DNA of 38,592 bases, from the NCBI GenBank assembly GCA_026989215.1, contig JALSJV010000326.1, forward strand, positions 1 through 38,592, given 5' to 3'. A program made the translations under genes and the position numbers. Positions within the stretch are counted from its first letter, which is position 1; every line of letters begins with the position of its first letter. The stretch comes from Acidimicrobiia bacterium. GTDB taxonomy: Bacteria > Actinomycetota > Acidimicrobiia > Spongiisociales > ZC4RG35. Under the pieces are notes generated by a model that saw only the letters and a list, made by a program, of their open reading frames with translations, was not told the DNA's origin and made no database searches. Positions 1 to 8,206 of this stretch are shown here, piece after piece.

Positions 1-1
1 C

Positions 2-1162
2 AAGCCGCGTTCGGAGGTGGACCACCTCGTGGCGGGTCCCCGGGGTGTGTCGATCTGCTCGGAGTGCGTGGGCGTGGCCCATGAGGTGGTGCGGGCATCG
101 CAGCGACCGACGTCGAGCGATCGGGTTCTGACGGGCATCGGGCTTCTCGTCACCAACGATCGACGCCGGTCGGGCCTGCTCGGTCTCGTCGAAGGCGCGG
201 CGGTGGCGATCCGGCTCGGCAAGGTCACCTGGGTGGGGGAGGAACGGAACCTCCCGGCCCGGTACCGGGAGCTCCCCGAGCTCCGGTGCGGAGGACGGAT
301 GGTGATCCCGGGGTTCGTGGACGCCGCCACCCACCTCACCGGATCGGGGGCCGAGGGGCGACCCCGACCCGAGGTCGCCGCCACCGAGACGACCGACCGT
401 GCAGCCCGTTCCCTGGCGCGGGGGACGACGACCGTCGACATCGCCGCCGGTGGCAGCGGCGATCCGGTGACCGACACTGCCCTCCTGGCCGTGGCTCGGG
501 TCGTGGGGGAGCGCCTGCCGAGTCGGGTCGGGGTCACGTGGCGGACGGCGTCGGAGGAGCGGGCGACCGAGGTGACGCCGGGCATGGTGGAGACCGCCGC
601 CCGTCTCGCCTCCCAGGTGGAGGTGTCGGGGTTGGTGGCGCCGGAGGTGGCGGCGGTGATGCGCCGAGCCCATCTCCGCATCCGGTCGGTGGGTCCTCCA
701 CCGGGCTCGGTCGCGGGCGGGCTCGACGTCGATGTGGTGGGACGTCCGAGGGGCGCGACCCCGGAGGACCTCGCCGCGCTGGCGGAGGCGGAGATCCCCG
801 TGATCCTGACGGCGGCCGACCTCATGGCGGGTCGGCCGTGGCCGGGGCGACAGATCGTGGATGCGGGGATCCCCCTCGCCTTGGCGTCGGGATCCGATCC
901 CGAGCGAGTCGAGGTGGCGGGTCTCGGCCTGGCGGTCGCGTTGGCGGTCGCCTTCGCAGGCCTCGGGGTGGAGGAGGCCCTCTGGTCGGCCACGAGGGGG
1001 GGTGCCCTGGCGCTCGGCGCTCGCGAGCTCGGCTGGGTGGGACCCGGGGCGGCCGGGGACCTGGTCGTCCTGGAGGCCGACACGCTCGGCGATCTGGTGA
1101 GGAGACCCGACGGCGACACGGTCTTCCAGGTCGTGGCAGGTGGCGACTTGATCCCCATTTGA
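2..1162 (+). CDS. ClpX-type zinc finger fused to a degenerate imidazolonepropionase-like amidohydrolase (5' truncated)
   Basis: The gene enters from the left edge. The first ~30 visible residues match the second half of the ClpX zinc-binding domain: KPRSEV, HLVAGP, then ICSECV, corresponding to ClpX GK..EVRKLIAGP..YICDECV. The first Cys pair must lie upstream of the window. From about residue 40 the protein follows HutI-like amidohydrolases: an N-terminal beta segment (GIGLLVTND), VIPGFVDAATHL, GTTTVDI, DAGIPLALASGSDP, and a C-terminal GAAGDLVVLEADTLGDL. Metal ligands are largely gone. The HxH motif reads A-T-H, no equivalents of the two later histidines are visible, and only the SGSD aspartate remains. 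I infer a non-catalytic protein in which the zinc finger may mediate dimerisation or recruitment to a Clp partner. No substrate can be named. The in-frame GTG at 17 falls inside the zinc finger and is not the true start. Confidence 0.75.
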   Translation, partial: KPRSEVDHLVAGPRGVSICSECVGVAHEVVRASQRPTSSDRVLTGIGLLVTNDRRRSGLLGLVEGAAVAIRLGKVTWVGEERNLPARYRELPELRCGGRMVIPGFVDAATHLTGSGAEGRPRPEVAATETTDRAARSLARGTTTVDIAAGGSGDPVTDTALLAVARVVGERLPSRVGVTWRTASEERATEVTPGMVETAARLASQVEVSGLVAPEVAAVMRRAHLRIRSVGPPPGSVAGGLDVDVVGRPRGATPEDLAALAEAEIPVILTAADLMAGRPWPGRQIVDAGIPLALASGSDPERVEVAGLGLAVALAVAFAGLGVEEALWSATRGGALALGARELGWVGPGAAGDLVVLEADTLGDLVRRPDGDTVFQVVAGGDLIPI

Positions 1163-1192
1163 CACGGTTTTTCGGGTGTCGTCGGTTAGCGT
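1159..1192 (+). promoter_or_regulatory. Possible HU promoter
   Basis: A perfect TTGACA lies at 1159-1164 and a TAGCGT hexamer at 1187-1192, about 54 bases before the HU start. The 22-base spacing is too long for a standard sigma-70 pair, so either only the -10 counts or the true -10 is a weaker hexamer near 1182-1190. Confidence 0.3.
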
Positions 1193-1245
1193 TGGACGCC
1201 GGATGCGTCCAGGGGGGACGTCCGACACCCAGAGAGGGAGGACCG

Positions 1246-1539
1246 ATGAACAAGACCGAGATGGCGCAGAAGCTCGCCAAGAAGACGGGCCTGACCGTCG
1301 CCAAGGCTTCGGAGGTGGTCGACGCGATCTTCTCCACGAAACCGGGTGAGGGCATCATCGCCGTCGAGCTCGACGCCGGACGGAAGGTATCGATCGCGGG
1401 CTTCGGCACCTTCGCCACGAAGAGCCGGGCGGCCCGCAAGGGTCGGAATCCGGCGACCGGCGAGACGATCGACATTCCGGCCCGCAAGTACGCCAAGTTC
1501 ACGCCGGCGAAGGGCCTGCGGGAGCGCGTCGAGCAGTGA
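1246..1539 (+). CDS. hup: HU family nucleoid DNA-binding protein
   Basis: A 97-residue histone-like protein that bends DNA as a dimer. It has the HU/IHF plan: an N-terminal helix pair (MNKTEMAQKLAKKTGLT), the FGTF turn at the start of the beta arms, and the signature GRNPATGETIDIPA carrying the intercalating Arg-Asn-Pro tip. It ends shortly after FTPAKGLRERV, so it lacks the long Lys/Ala-rich tail found in mycobacterial HupB. The ATG is preceded by a clear Shine-Dalgarno sequence (GAGGGAGGA, 1233-1242), unlike many neighbours that look leaderless. It stands alone, between a probable promoter and a strong terminator hairpin. Confidence 0.95.
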   Translation: MNKTEMAQKLAKKTGLTVAKASEVVDAIFSTKPGEGIIAVELDAGRKVSIAGFGTFATKSRAARKGRNPATGETIDIPARKYAKFTPAKGLRERVEQ

Positions 1540-1561
1540 TCGAGCCCCGATCGTGATCGGA

Positions 1562-1591
1562 GGAAGAGGGGCTCCCCGGAGCCCCTCTTCC
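1562..1591 (+). terminator. Intrinsic terminator after HU
   Basis: A perfect inverted repeat: GGAAGAGGGGCT (1562-1573) pairs with AGCCCCTCTTCC (1580-1591) around a CCCCGG loop, and the pairing can extend two bases further into the loop. A short CGTTT follows. The hairpin sits directly before the -10 hexamer of the next gene and insulates the two transcripts. Confidence 0.8.
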
Positions 1592-1595
1592 CGTT

Positions 1596-1601
1596 TAGCC
1601 T
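1596..1601 (+). promoter_or_regulatory. Leaderless -10 element (GDPD gene)
   Basis: TAGCCT ends 7 bases before the GTG start at 1609. There is no Shine-Dalgarno sequence between, so transcription should begin at or next to the start codon. Confidence 0.55.
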
Positions 1602-1608
1602 GAGCGGG

Positions 1609-2403
1609 GTGACCCGCCCGATCTTCGAAGAGGCGCCCCCGTATGCGATCGCCCATCGGGGGAGCCGGGTGCTGTGGCCCGAGAACACGCTGACCGCGTT
1701 CCGTGGTGCCGTCGCGCTCGGTTTCCGCTGGCTGGAGACCGACCTCCATCAGACACGGGACGGGACGATCGTCTGCATCCACGACGACACCGTGGAGCGA
1801 ACCACCGACGGCAGGGGGAAGGTCGCCGAGATGACCCTCGCCGAGCTGAAGACCCTCGACGCGGGCTACCGGTTCCGCCGCGACGGCGACCATCCCTTTC
1901 GCGGCGCGGGGATTCGTGTCCCCACCTTCGAGGAGGTGGTGACGGAGTTTCCCGGCGTGAAGCTCATCGTCGACCTCAAACAGGACGGGATGGAGCGGCG
2001 TCTCGCCGACCTGATCGCCCAGTACGAGCTGTGGGACCGCCTCATCGTCGGGAGTTTCAGCGACGATCGTCTGAGCCGCTTCCGCCGGGAGACCGGTGGC
2101 CGGGTGGCGACGTCGACGGGCCCGAAGGAGACCCTCCGTGTCTGGTTGCGTTCCTGGTTGGGGGCGCCTCCGGCGGTGGCCGACGCCCTCCAGGTTCCCA
2201 GGTGGTATTGGGGGCTTCCGGTGGTGACCCGGCGGACGGTGGCGGCGGCGCATCGGGCCGGGATGCAGGTGCATGTCTGGACCGTGAACGAGCCGGACGT
2301 CATGGGTGAGCTCCTCGACTGGGGGGTGGACGGGCTCATCACCGACCGCCCCGATCTCCTGAAGGCGGTGTTGGAGAGCCGGGGGGTCTGGCAGGGGGCC
2401 TGA
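1609..2403 (+). CDS. Glycerophosphodiester phosphodiesterase
   Basis: A 264-residue GDPD-family enzyme that hydrolyses glycerophosphodiesters to glycerol 3-phosphate and an alcohol. The catalytic set is visible: His16-Arg17 in AHRG, PENT at 24-27, the metal ligands Glu43 and Asp45 in LETDLHQTRDG, and His58 in CIHDDTVERTTDG. The C-terminal half holds VKLIVDLK, the late barrel motif VHVWTVNEPD, and GVDGLITDRPDLL. Length is normal for a single-domain cytoplasmic GDPD, and no signal peptide is seen. The GTG start is supported by a TAGCCT hexamer ending 7 bases upstream. Natural substrates could be phospholipid head-group diesters or teichoic-acid-like polymers; the sequence does not decide. Confidence 0.93.
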   Translation: MTRPIFEEAPPYAIAHRGSRVLWPENTLTAFRGAVALGFRWLETDLHQTRDGTIVCIHDDTVERTTDGRGKVAEMTLAELKTLDAGYRFRRDGDHPFRGAGIRVPTFEEVVTEFPGVKLIVDLKQDGMERRLADLIAQYELWDRLIVGSFSDDRLSRFRRETGGRVATSTGPKETLRVWLRSWLGAPPAVADALQVPRWYWGLPVVTRRTVAAAHRAGMQVHVWTVNEPDVMGELLDWGVDGLITDRPDLLKAVLESRGVWQGA

Positions 2404-2418
2404 TCGGGCTGCTGGATC

Positions 2419-2528
2419 GAACCCCGGGTTCTCCGAGGCCGCCGCTCCCCCTCGGAACCCTGGGTTCGGTGGGGGAGGCCAGCCGTGGGTGCCGTGGGGC
2501 GATGAGTCCCCCTCACGACCCTGGGTTC
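2419..2528. repeat. Three copies of a GAACCCnGGGTTC palindrome
   Basis: Near-identical palindromes lie at 2419-2431 (GAACCCCGGGTTC), 2455-2467 (GAACCCTGGGTTC) and 2517-2528 (GACCCTGGGTTC). The third overlaps the last codons of the convergent methyltransferase gene. They fill the 109-base gap between two converging genes and could act as a bidirectional terminator or as a small repeat family. No T-run is present. Confidence 0.5.
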
Positions 2529-3151
2529 GGTTGGCGGGTCGGCTCGCCGAACACCCAGCGGCGGATCCAGGCGTGCATCGCGATGCCGGCGGCGACCCCG
2601 GCGTTGATGGAGCGAGTCGAACCGAACTGGCTGATGTGGCACACGACGACGGCCGCCTCCCTGGCCTCGGGGGAGAGCCCCGGCCCTTCCTGCCCGAATA
2701 GGAAGACGCAGCGTTCCGGAAGTGGAAAGGTCTCGATGGGGACCGAGCCGGGGATCAGGTCGACGCCGATGATGGGGAGGTCGTCGGCGTCGGCCCAGGC
2801 CCGGAGCGAGCCGAGGTCGGGGTCGTGGTGGACGTGCATGTACCGGTCGGTCACCATCGCCCCCCGTCGGTTCCATCGGCGGCGACCGACGATGCGGACC
2901 CCGGAGGCGTTGAAGGCGTTGGCGGTCCGTACCACCGTGCCGATGTTGAGGTCGTGGCGCCAATTCTCGATCGCCACCCAGAAGGGATGGCGCCGTCGGT
3001 CGAGGTCGGCGACGATCGCCTCCACCTTCCAGTACCGGTAGCGGTCGATCACGTTGCGGCGATCCCCGTGGCGGAGCAGCTCCGGGTCGTAGCGGGGATC
3101 GTCGGGCCAGGGGTCGGGATGGGGTCCGACGCCCACCTCGGGCTCATCCAT
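2513..3151 (-). CDS. SpoU/TrmH-family RNA 2'-O-ribose methyltransferase
   Basis: A 212-residue SPOUT-class methyltransferase that should transfer a methyl group from S-adenosylmethionine to a ribose 2'-OH of rRNA or tRNA. The three family motifs are visible: motif 1 around NWRHDLNIGTVVRTANAF, motif 2 in FLFGQEGPGLSPEA, and motif 3 in SINAGVAAGIAMHAW, which forms the trefoil-knot cofactor site. An N-terminal region of about 60 residues precedes the fold. The ATG at 3151 is chosen because a TAGGAT hexamer (3160-3165) ends 8 bases upstream and the family alignment begins after it. The reading frame stays open further upstream, but that stretch resembles non-coding sequence. The target nucleotide is unknown. 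Confidence 0.88.
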   Translation of the reverse strand: MDEPEVGVGPHPDPWPDDPRYDPELLRHGDRRNVIDRYRYWKVEAIVADLDRRRHPFWVAIENWRHDLNIGTVVRTANAFNASGVRIVGRRRWNRRGAMVTDRYMHVHHDPDLGSLRAWADADDLPIIGVDLIPGSVPIETFPLPERCVFLFGQEGPGLSPEAREAAVVVCHISQFGSTRSINAGVAAGIAMHAWIRRWVFGEPTRQPNPGS

Positions 3152-3159
3152 GACCCCGG

Positions 3160-3165
3160 ATCCTA
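3160..3165 (-). promoter_or_regulatory. Leaderless -10 element (SpoU methyltransferase)
   Basis: On the minus strand TAGGAT ends 8 bases before the ATG at 3151, with no ribosome binding site between. Confidence 0.5.
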
Positions 3166-3230
3166 CGGCCCCGGTGGGGAAGCCGAGGCTCCCCCGGACG
3201 GAGGGGCATCCGGGGAAGCCTCGGGTCCGA

Positions 3231-5243
3231 TCAGAACTTCTCGGCGGCGACCCGCTCGAAGGTGTCGGCGTCGAAGACGGCGATGCCACCGTTGGCGATC
3301 GTGTAGATCCTTCCGTCGATCACGATCGTCCGCATCGGGCTCCAACGCCAGGGGTCGAACCCTTCCAGCTCCTCCACGGCCACGGGGCCGTCGGCGACGG
3401 GGCGGAGCACCGTCTCCAAGCTCAGCCGGTCCCCGTCGACGCGGGCGGCGATGACGCCGGTGTCGTACTGCTCGGATTCGTGCTCCGGGAACCACTTCCA
3501 GGCTTCGTAGGGGACGAGCACCAGCCCGTTCCAGTAGGTGAACGCCCGATGGTCGGCTTCCGCCTGGGACCAGCCGCCGTCGAGGGACACCTGATCGATC
3601 CGCGTCGGGTTGGCCGCGTCGGAGACGTCGAAGAGGGAGAGCTGGGTTCCCTTGGTCCTCCCCTCCTCGGTCGCGTCCTGACCCACACCGAGGATCCGAC
3701 CGTCACCGAGGGGATGGAGGTAGGCGGAGTAGCCGAGGATCTTCAGTTCTCCCGCCACCGTTGGATTCTCCGGGTCGGAGAGGTCGATCGTGTAGAGGGG
3801 GTCGGTCTGGCGGAAGGTGACCACATAGCCGACCTCCCCGAGGAAACGCACCGCGAAGATCCGTTCCCCCTTCCCCAGACCGTCGACCCGACCGATCTCG
3901 ACGAGCTCGTCCCCGCGGCGCTCCAAGGTGGTGACGAGGCTCTCGGACTCGTCCGACCACCACCAGCCCTCGGGGGCCGTCGTCGACGCCACCCGGAGCA
4001 CCCCTCGGAGCTCGTCCATGGAGAATTGGTTGAGGAGGAACCCCTGGACCTCACCGGAGGCCAGATAGGTGGGGGCGCCCGGATCCGACGTGTCGAAGAG
4101 GTGGATCTGACTGCGGAACCGGCTCGCCTCGTCCTTCACCTCGTCGGGAGTCTCGAACAGCGCCCAGTCCTGCCACGGTTGGGTGGCGACGTAGAGCCGA
4201 TCGGCGGTGGCGTACACGGTGGAGCCGTCGGCCACGACGCCGGCATCCGCCCAGGAGCCGATCCCCGTGCGCAGGTCGAAGGTCAGGACCGAGAGGGTGT
4301 TGAGCCCGGAGAAGGTCCTCGGGGCGAGCACCGAGGTGCAGTCGAGGGCCCGTCCTTCCCGGGTCGTCCCGGTGGTCTCGTCCTCCAGCACGTAGTAGGG
4401 AAGCCAGTTGTCGAGCGTCGAGTTCTTCACGATCTCCCGGTTGCGGCGGACGGCCTCCCGTTCCGCTCGGAGACCCTCACCGTCGGGGAACTCCCAGTCG
4501 AACCCCACGGGGGTGGAGGAGAGCACGACCCTGGCCACCCCGTCGACGAGCCGCGAGGACACATAGGAGCCGTCGATCCAGAGCCGCCGGAGGACCTCAG
4601 GCCGGGCGACGTCGGAGACGTCCACCTCGACGATGCGGACGACGGCGCTCCCGCCGTAGACGGGCGCAGCCCGGCGGGCGTCGGGGAGGGGGCCGCCCCC
4701 TCCGGACCAGTCCTGGCCGACGAGCAAGAGGGTGTCGCCCTCCAGCAGCATCTCGGTGGGCCACCAGTCGTCGAAGCGGAGAGCCCCGTCGAAGGCGACG
4801 CCGTCCGCGGTGGGATGGGCGATCCGGAGACGTCCGTCCGCCAGGACGAAGATGCGGCGACCGTCGGTCTTGACGACGTCGGCCTCGTCCACCCCGGCCA
4901 CCTGCACGTTCGTGCCGGTGAAATCGACCCCGGGTTCGGCCGATGCCGCCTGCGGCATGACCCCGTCGGCCGACCGTGGAACACCGGCGGCGTCTTCGGC
5001 GATCGCATAGAAGGGGCCGTCCCCGGGGAGCCCGTAGGGTCCGACGAGGGGCAGGGCCTGGTCGATGTAGTAGTCCAGCAGGTCGTCGCAGGCGGCGAAT
5101 CCCTGGACGTATCGGGACGCGAAGACCCCAGGTGTGGTGGGGCCCGTCCCTGGTTCGGGCCCGGTCGTCGGAGGGGAGGTGGTGGCGCTGCAGGCCGCGG
5201 CCACGATCCCCAAGAGGACGATGAGGGTGAGGTGTCGACGCAT
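3231..5243 (-). CDS. Secreted beta-propeller lipoprotein
   Basis: A 670-residue exported protein. The N-terminus is a lipoprotein signal, MRRHLTLIVLLGIVAAAC, with the cysteine acylation site at residue 18. A Thr/Pro/Gly-rich linker follows (TTSPPTTGPEPGTGPTTP). The rest matches the family of secreted proteins with a C-terminal beta-propeller distantly related to WD-40 repeats; the hallmark is VDEADVVKTDGRRIFVL near residue 120, followed by repeated blades such as LFDVSDAANPTRI and TIDLSDPENPTVAG. The ligand is unknown; such proteins sit on the outer face of the membrane. The ATG is preceded by AGGAG with a 6-base spacer. The 285 bases upstream (5244-5528, up to the leuD stop) show no other gene or clear site. 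Confidence 0.88.
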   Translation of the reverse strand: MRRHLTLIVLLGIVAAACSATTSPPTTGPEPGTGPTTPGVFASRYVQGFAACDDLLDYYIDQALPLVGPYGLPGDGPFYAIAEDAAGVPRSADGVMPQAASAEPGVDFTGTNVQVAGVDEADVVKTDGRRIFVLADGRLRIAHPTADGVAFDGALRFDDWWPTEMLLEGDTLLLVGQDWSGGGGPLPDARRAAPVYGGSAVVRIVEVDVSDVARPEVLRRLWIDGSYVSSRLVDGVARVVLSSTPVGFDWEFPDGEGLRAEREAVRRNREIVKNSTLDNWLPYYVLEDETTGTTREGRALDCTSVLAPRTFSGLNTLSVLTFDLRTGIGSWADAGVVADGSTVYATADRLYVATQPWQDWALFETPDEVKDEASRFRSQIHLFDTSDPGAPTYLASGEVQGFLLNQFSMDELRGVLRVASTTAPEGWWWSDESESLVTTLERRGDELVEIGRVDGLGKGERIFAVRFLGEVGYVVTFRQTDPLYTIDLSDPENPTVAGELKILGYSAYLHPLGDGRILGVGQDATEEGRTKGTQLSLFDVSDAANPTRIDQVSLDGGWSQAEADHRAFTYWNGLVLVPYEAWKWFPEHESEQYDTGVIAARVDGDRLSLETVLRPVADGPVAVEELEGFDPWRWSPMRTIVIDGRIYTIANGGIAVFDADTFERVAAEKF

Positions 5244-5528
5244 CCGGCGCTCCTGTGGGTCGGTCTGGCCGTTGGACGGTCCGAACCCCCCACGCGGTTC
5301 CCGGCCCCGTCGGGTCGGAGATGTCGGACGTCGCCGGAGGCCGCGCCGGCGTCCGCCTCCAAGACGAGCTGATGGTCGATCACCGTCGGCTCCGGCGGCG
5401 GACCACCCCACGTGCCGGGAGCAGGCTCGGGGCCGGATGGGCCCTTCGGGTGGATCGCCGACGGGGTCGCCCCTCGCGATCGGGCGCCGATCCGCATCCG
5501 TCCGGTGCGGACCCGATGTCGGGGAGGC

Positions 5529-6119
5529 TCAGCGCAGTGAGGGGAGGTAGGAGGGGCGCCGTGTCTCGAACGCGTCGATCGCGTCGGTGTGGGCGAGGGT
5601 GAGGCCGATGTCGTCGAGGCCTTCGACGAGCCGCCATTTGGTGTGGGGGTCGATGTCGAAGGTGGCCTCGAAACCGTCGGCGGTCACCGTCTGCGCGGGC
5701 AGGTCGATGGTGACCTCGGCACCGGGGTCGGCCTCCGCCAACTCCATCAGCCACTGCACCTCCTTGGGTGACAGCTCCACGGGCAGCAGGCCGATCTTGG
5801 TGCAGTTCGTCCGGAAGATGTCGGCGAACGAGGGGGCGATGATCGCCTCGAATCCCCAGTCTTGGAGGCCCCAGGGGGCATGTTCCCGGGAGGATCCCGA
5901 CCCGAAATTGGGTCCGGTCACGAGGATCCCGGCGTCGGCGTATTCGGGGCGGTCGAGGACGAAGTCCGGGTCTGCCCGGCGCCAGTCGTGGAACACGAAC
6001 TCGCCGTAGCCGGTCCGCTCCACCCGTTTCAGGAACTGCTTCGGCATGATCTGGTCGGTGTCGACGTTGGCGCGGGGCAGTGGTGCCAGCGTGCGGGTGA
6101 TGACGGTGACGGGCTTCAT
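5529..6119 (-). CDS. leuD: 3-isopropylmalate dehydratase small subunit
   Basis: A 196-residue small subunit of isopropylmalate isomerase, which converts 2-isopropylmalate to 3-isopropylmalate in leucine synthesis. The aconitase swivel domain is recognised by [14 protein letters not shown] near residue 20 and [15 protein letters not shown] near residue 75, the loop that positions substrate. [19 protein letters not shown] follows. Length is typical. The start ATG overlaps the leuC stop by four bases (ATGA), so the two subunits are translationally coupled and made in equal amounts. Confidence 0.97.
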   Translation of the reverse strand: MKPVTVITRTLAPLPRANVDTDQIMPKQFLKRVERTGYGEFVFHDWRRADPDFVLDRPEYADAGILVTGPNFGSGSSREHAPWGLQDWGFEAIIAPSFADIFRTNCTKIGLLPVELSPKEVQWLMELAEADPGAEVTIDLPAQTVTADGFEATFDIDPHTKWRLVEGLDDIGLTLAHTDAIDAFETRRPSYLPSLR

Positions 6120-7531
6120 CGGGCGACCTCGAAGGTCCGGACGTCGGTGAGGTGTCCGGTGACGGCCGCCGCCGCGGCCATCTCCGGGGACATGAGGTGG
6201 GTGCGACCTCCGGGACCCTGGCGGCCTTCGAAGTTCCGATTGGATGTGGAGGCGCACCGTTCTCCGGGGCGGAGGATGTCGGGGTTCATGCCGAGGCACA
6301 TGGAGCATCCGGCGTCCCGCCACTCGAACCCGGCCGCCTTGAAGACTCGGTCGAGCCCCTCGGACTCCGCCTGGAGCTTCACGAGGCCGGACCCGGGCAC
6401 CACCATCGCCGAGACTCCCTCGGCCACCTGCCGGCCCTCGACGACCCGGGCCGCCGCCCGGAGGTCTTCGATCCGGGCGTTCGTGCAGGAGCCGATGAAG
6501 ACCCGGTCGATCCGGATCTCGGTGAGCGGTGTCCCCGGCGTCAGGCCCATGTAGTCGAGGGCCCGGGCCACGGACTCACGCTCGTCGGGGTCGTCGAAGG
6601 CGTCGGGGGAGGGCACCGTCGCCGAGATGGGGAGGGTCTGACCCGGGTTGGTGCCCCAGGAGACGTGAGGTTCGAGCGACGGGGCGTCGAGGTGGATCTC
6701 GGTGTCGAAGGTGGCGCCTTCGTCGGTCGGAAGGGTCCGCCAGTCGTCGAGGGCCCGTTCCCAGTCGGCGCCCTGGGGGGCGTGGGGACGACCCTCGAGG
6801 AAGGCGAAGGTGGTGTCGTCGGGGGCGATCATCCCTGCCCGCGCGCCGGCCTCGATCGACATGTTGCAGATCGTCATCCGGCCGGCCATGTCGAGGCCCC
6901 GGATCGTCGAGCCGCGGTATTCGATGACGTGGCCGGTTCCGCCCGCGGTGCCGATCGTGGCGATGACGGCCAGGATCACGTCCTTGGCGGTCACCCCGAG
7001 GGGGAGCTCGCCTTCGACGGTCACCGCCATGGATTTGGGACGATGCTGTGGGAGCGTCTGGGTGGCGAGGACGTGTTCGACCTCCGACGTCCCGATCCCG
7101 AAGGCGAGGGCTCCGAACGCGCCGTGGGTGGCGGTGTGGGAGTCGCCGCACACGATCGTCATCCCGGGTTGGGTGACCCCCTGTTCCGGTCCGATCACGT
7201 GGACGATTCCCTGACGTGGGTCGTCGAGTCCGAAGAGGGTGATGCCGAACTCTTCGCAGTTGCGGATGAGCGTCTCGATCTGGGTGCGGGAGAGGGGGTC
7301 GGTGATGCCCTGGTCCCGTCCTGCGGTGGGGACGCCGTGATCGATGGTGGCGAGGGTCAGGTCGGGACGTCGCACGGTGCGGCCGGCGAGGCGGAGGGCG
7401 TCGAAGGCCTGCGGGGAGGTGACCTCGTGGACGAGATGGAGGTCGATGTACAGCAGGTCGGGCTCGCCGGGAGCGGACCGCACGACGTGGCGGTCCCAGA
7501 CCTTCTCGAAGAGGGTGCGGGGTGTCGTCAT
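6116..7531 (-). CDS. leuC: 3-isopropylmalate dehydratase large subunit
   Basis: A 471-residue large subunit of isopropylmalate isomerase carrying the [4Fe-4S] cluster. The cluster cysteines are visible in [13 protein letters not shown] and [19 protein letters not shown]. Other family marks are [16 protein letters not shown] near the N-terminus and [19 protein letters not shown]. The chosen ATG gives the usual family N-terminus ([12 protein letters not shown]). It is the first gene of a leuCD pair, and no other leucine gene is present in the window. Confidence 0.97.
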   Translation of the reverse strand: MTTPRTLFEKVWDRHVVRSAPGEPDLLYIDLHLVHEVTSPQAFDALRLAGRTVRRPDLTLATIDHGVPTAGRDQGITDPLSRTQIETLIRNCEEFGITLFGLDDPRQGIVHVIGPEQGVTQPGMTIVCGDSHTATHGAFGALAFGIGTSEVEHVLATQTLPQHRPKSMAVTVEGELPLGVTAKDVILAVIATIGTAGGTGHVIEYRGSTIRGLDMAGRMTICNMSIEAGARAGMIAPDDTTFAFLEGRPHAPQGADWERALDDWRTLPTDEGATFDTEIHLDAPSLEPHVSWGTNPGQTLPISATVPSPDAFDDPDERESVARALDYMGLTPGTPLTEIRIDRVFIGSCTNARIEDLRAAARVVEGRQVAEGVSAMVVPGSGLVKLQAESEGLDRVFKAAGFEWRDAGCSMCLGMNPDILRPGERCASTSNRNFEGRQGPGGRTHLMSPEMAAAAAVTGHLTDVRTFEVAR

Positions 7532-7550
7532 CGGTGTCTCGGAGGGGGTG

Positions 7551-7556
7551 AGGGTA
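7551..7556 (-). promoter_or_regulatory. -10 element for leuCD
   Basis: TACCCT on the minus strand ends 19 bases before the leuC ATG, which would give a leader of roughly a dozen bases. No attenuator-like leader peptide or T-box is visible between them. Confidence 0.4.
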
Positions 7557-7639
7557 GCGCCTCCCAGGCCCCACCTTTCCGTTCTGGCACCAGGATCGCG
7601 CGTCATACGCGACTTCTGGGTGCCAAAACGGGAGAGGGG

Positions 7640-8161
7640 TCAGGGTTCGTCGAGGGCGGCGCGGAAGCTCTCGGCGGTCCCGGCGTCGAACCCGACGAGG
7701 AGGACCGTCTCCAGCGCGTCGGGGTGGGTCTCGGTCCAGTCACGGACCGCCGAGACGATCACCCTCGTCGCCTCGTCACGGGGATATCCGAAGATCCCGG
7801 CGGAGATCGCCGGGAGCGCCACCGATGTGGCGCCGACCTCGGTGGCGGCGTCGAGGGCTGCCGTCACCGCCTGCCGCAGCAACCCCTCGTTGTCCTGGGT
7901 CTCCCGGTACCGGGGTCCCACCACGTGGACGACCCAGCGGGCGTGGAGAGCCCCGCCGGTCGTCACGGCGGCTTGACCCGGTCGCAGCGGGCCGTGACGA
8001 CGGACCCAGTCGTCCGATTCGTCCTGGATCACCCGCCCTCCGGCCCGCACGATGGCGGCGGCGACTCCGCCACCGTGGGCGAGATGTTCGTTGGCGGCGT
8101 TGACGATCGCGTCGACGTGCTGCTGGGTGATGTCGCCCTGGACCACGCTGACGTACGTCAC
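7640..8161 (-). CDS. Macro-domain protein (ADP-ribose / O-acetyl-ADP-ribose binding)
   Basis: A 173-residue stand-alone macro domain. The motifs are VVQGDITQQHVDAIVNAAN, HGGGVAAAIVRAGG (the loop binding the distal ribose), WVVHVVGPRY, and PAISAGIFGYP (the diphosphate loop). These match MacroD/YmdB-like proteins that remove ADP-ribose from proteins or deacetylate O-acetyl-ADP-ribose. The Asn-Ala-Ala-Asn and Gly-Gly-Gly residues needed for binding are intact. The GTG start at 8161 is supported by TACCCT ending 7 bases upstream. It is divergent from an unknown membrane protein, with only 45 bases between the starts, so the two may share regulation. No ADP-ribosyltransferase is visible nearby. 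Confidence 0.9.
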   Translation of the reverse strand: MTYVSVVQGDITQQHVDAIVNAANEHLAHGGGVAAAIVRAGGRVIQDESDDWVRRHGPLRPGQAAVTTGGALHARWVVHVVGPRYRETQDNEGLLRQAVTAALDAATEVGATSVALPAISAGIFGYPRDEATRVIVSAVRDWTETHPDALETVLLVGFDAGTAESFRAALDEP

Positions 8162-8168
8162 GGGTCGA

Positions 8169-8200
8169 AGGGTACCTCCACGCCTCCGCCCGGGTACATT
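8169..8200. promoter_or_regulatory. Back-to-back leaderless promoters
   Basis: A minus-strand TACCCT (8169-8174) ends 7 bases before the macro-domain GTG. A plus-strand TACATT (8195-8200) ends 6 bases before the membrane-protein GTG. The two -10 hexamers are 20 bases apart, so each -35 region overlaps the other promoter. Confidence 0.5.
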
Positions 8201-8206
8201 CCCCGT

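Noticed and set aside
17-19. GTG at 17 as the start of the first gene
   Set aside because: The codons before it continue the ClpX-type zinc finger (KPRSEV), so the gene begins outside the window.
3150-5372. Open reading frame of 740 codons on the plus strand
   Set aside because: It lies antisense to the beta-propeller lipoprotein gene; composition is that of an antisense GC-rich shadow (His/Gly/Glu-rich, no domain).
5244-5528. Possible small gene or RNA between the lipoprotein and leuD
   Set aside because: No start with a ribosome binding site or leaderless hexamer, no stable hairpin with a T-run, and no recognisable protein in any frame.
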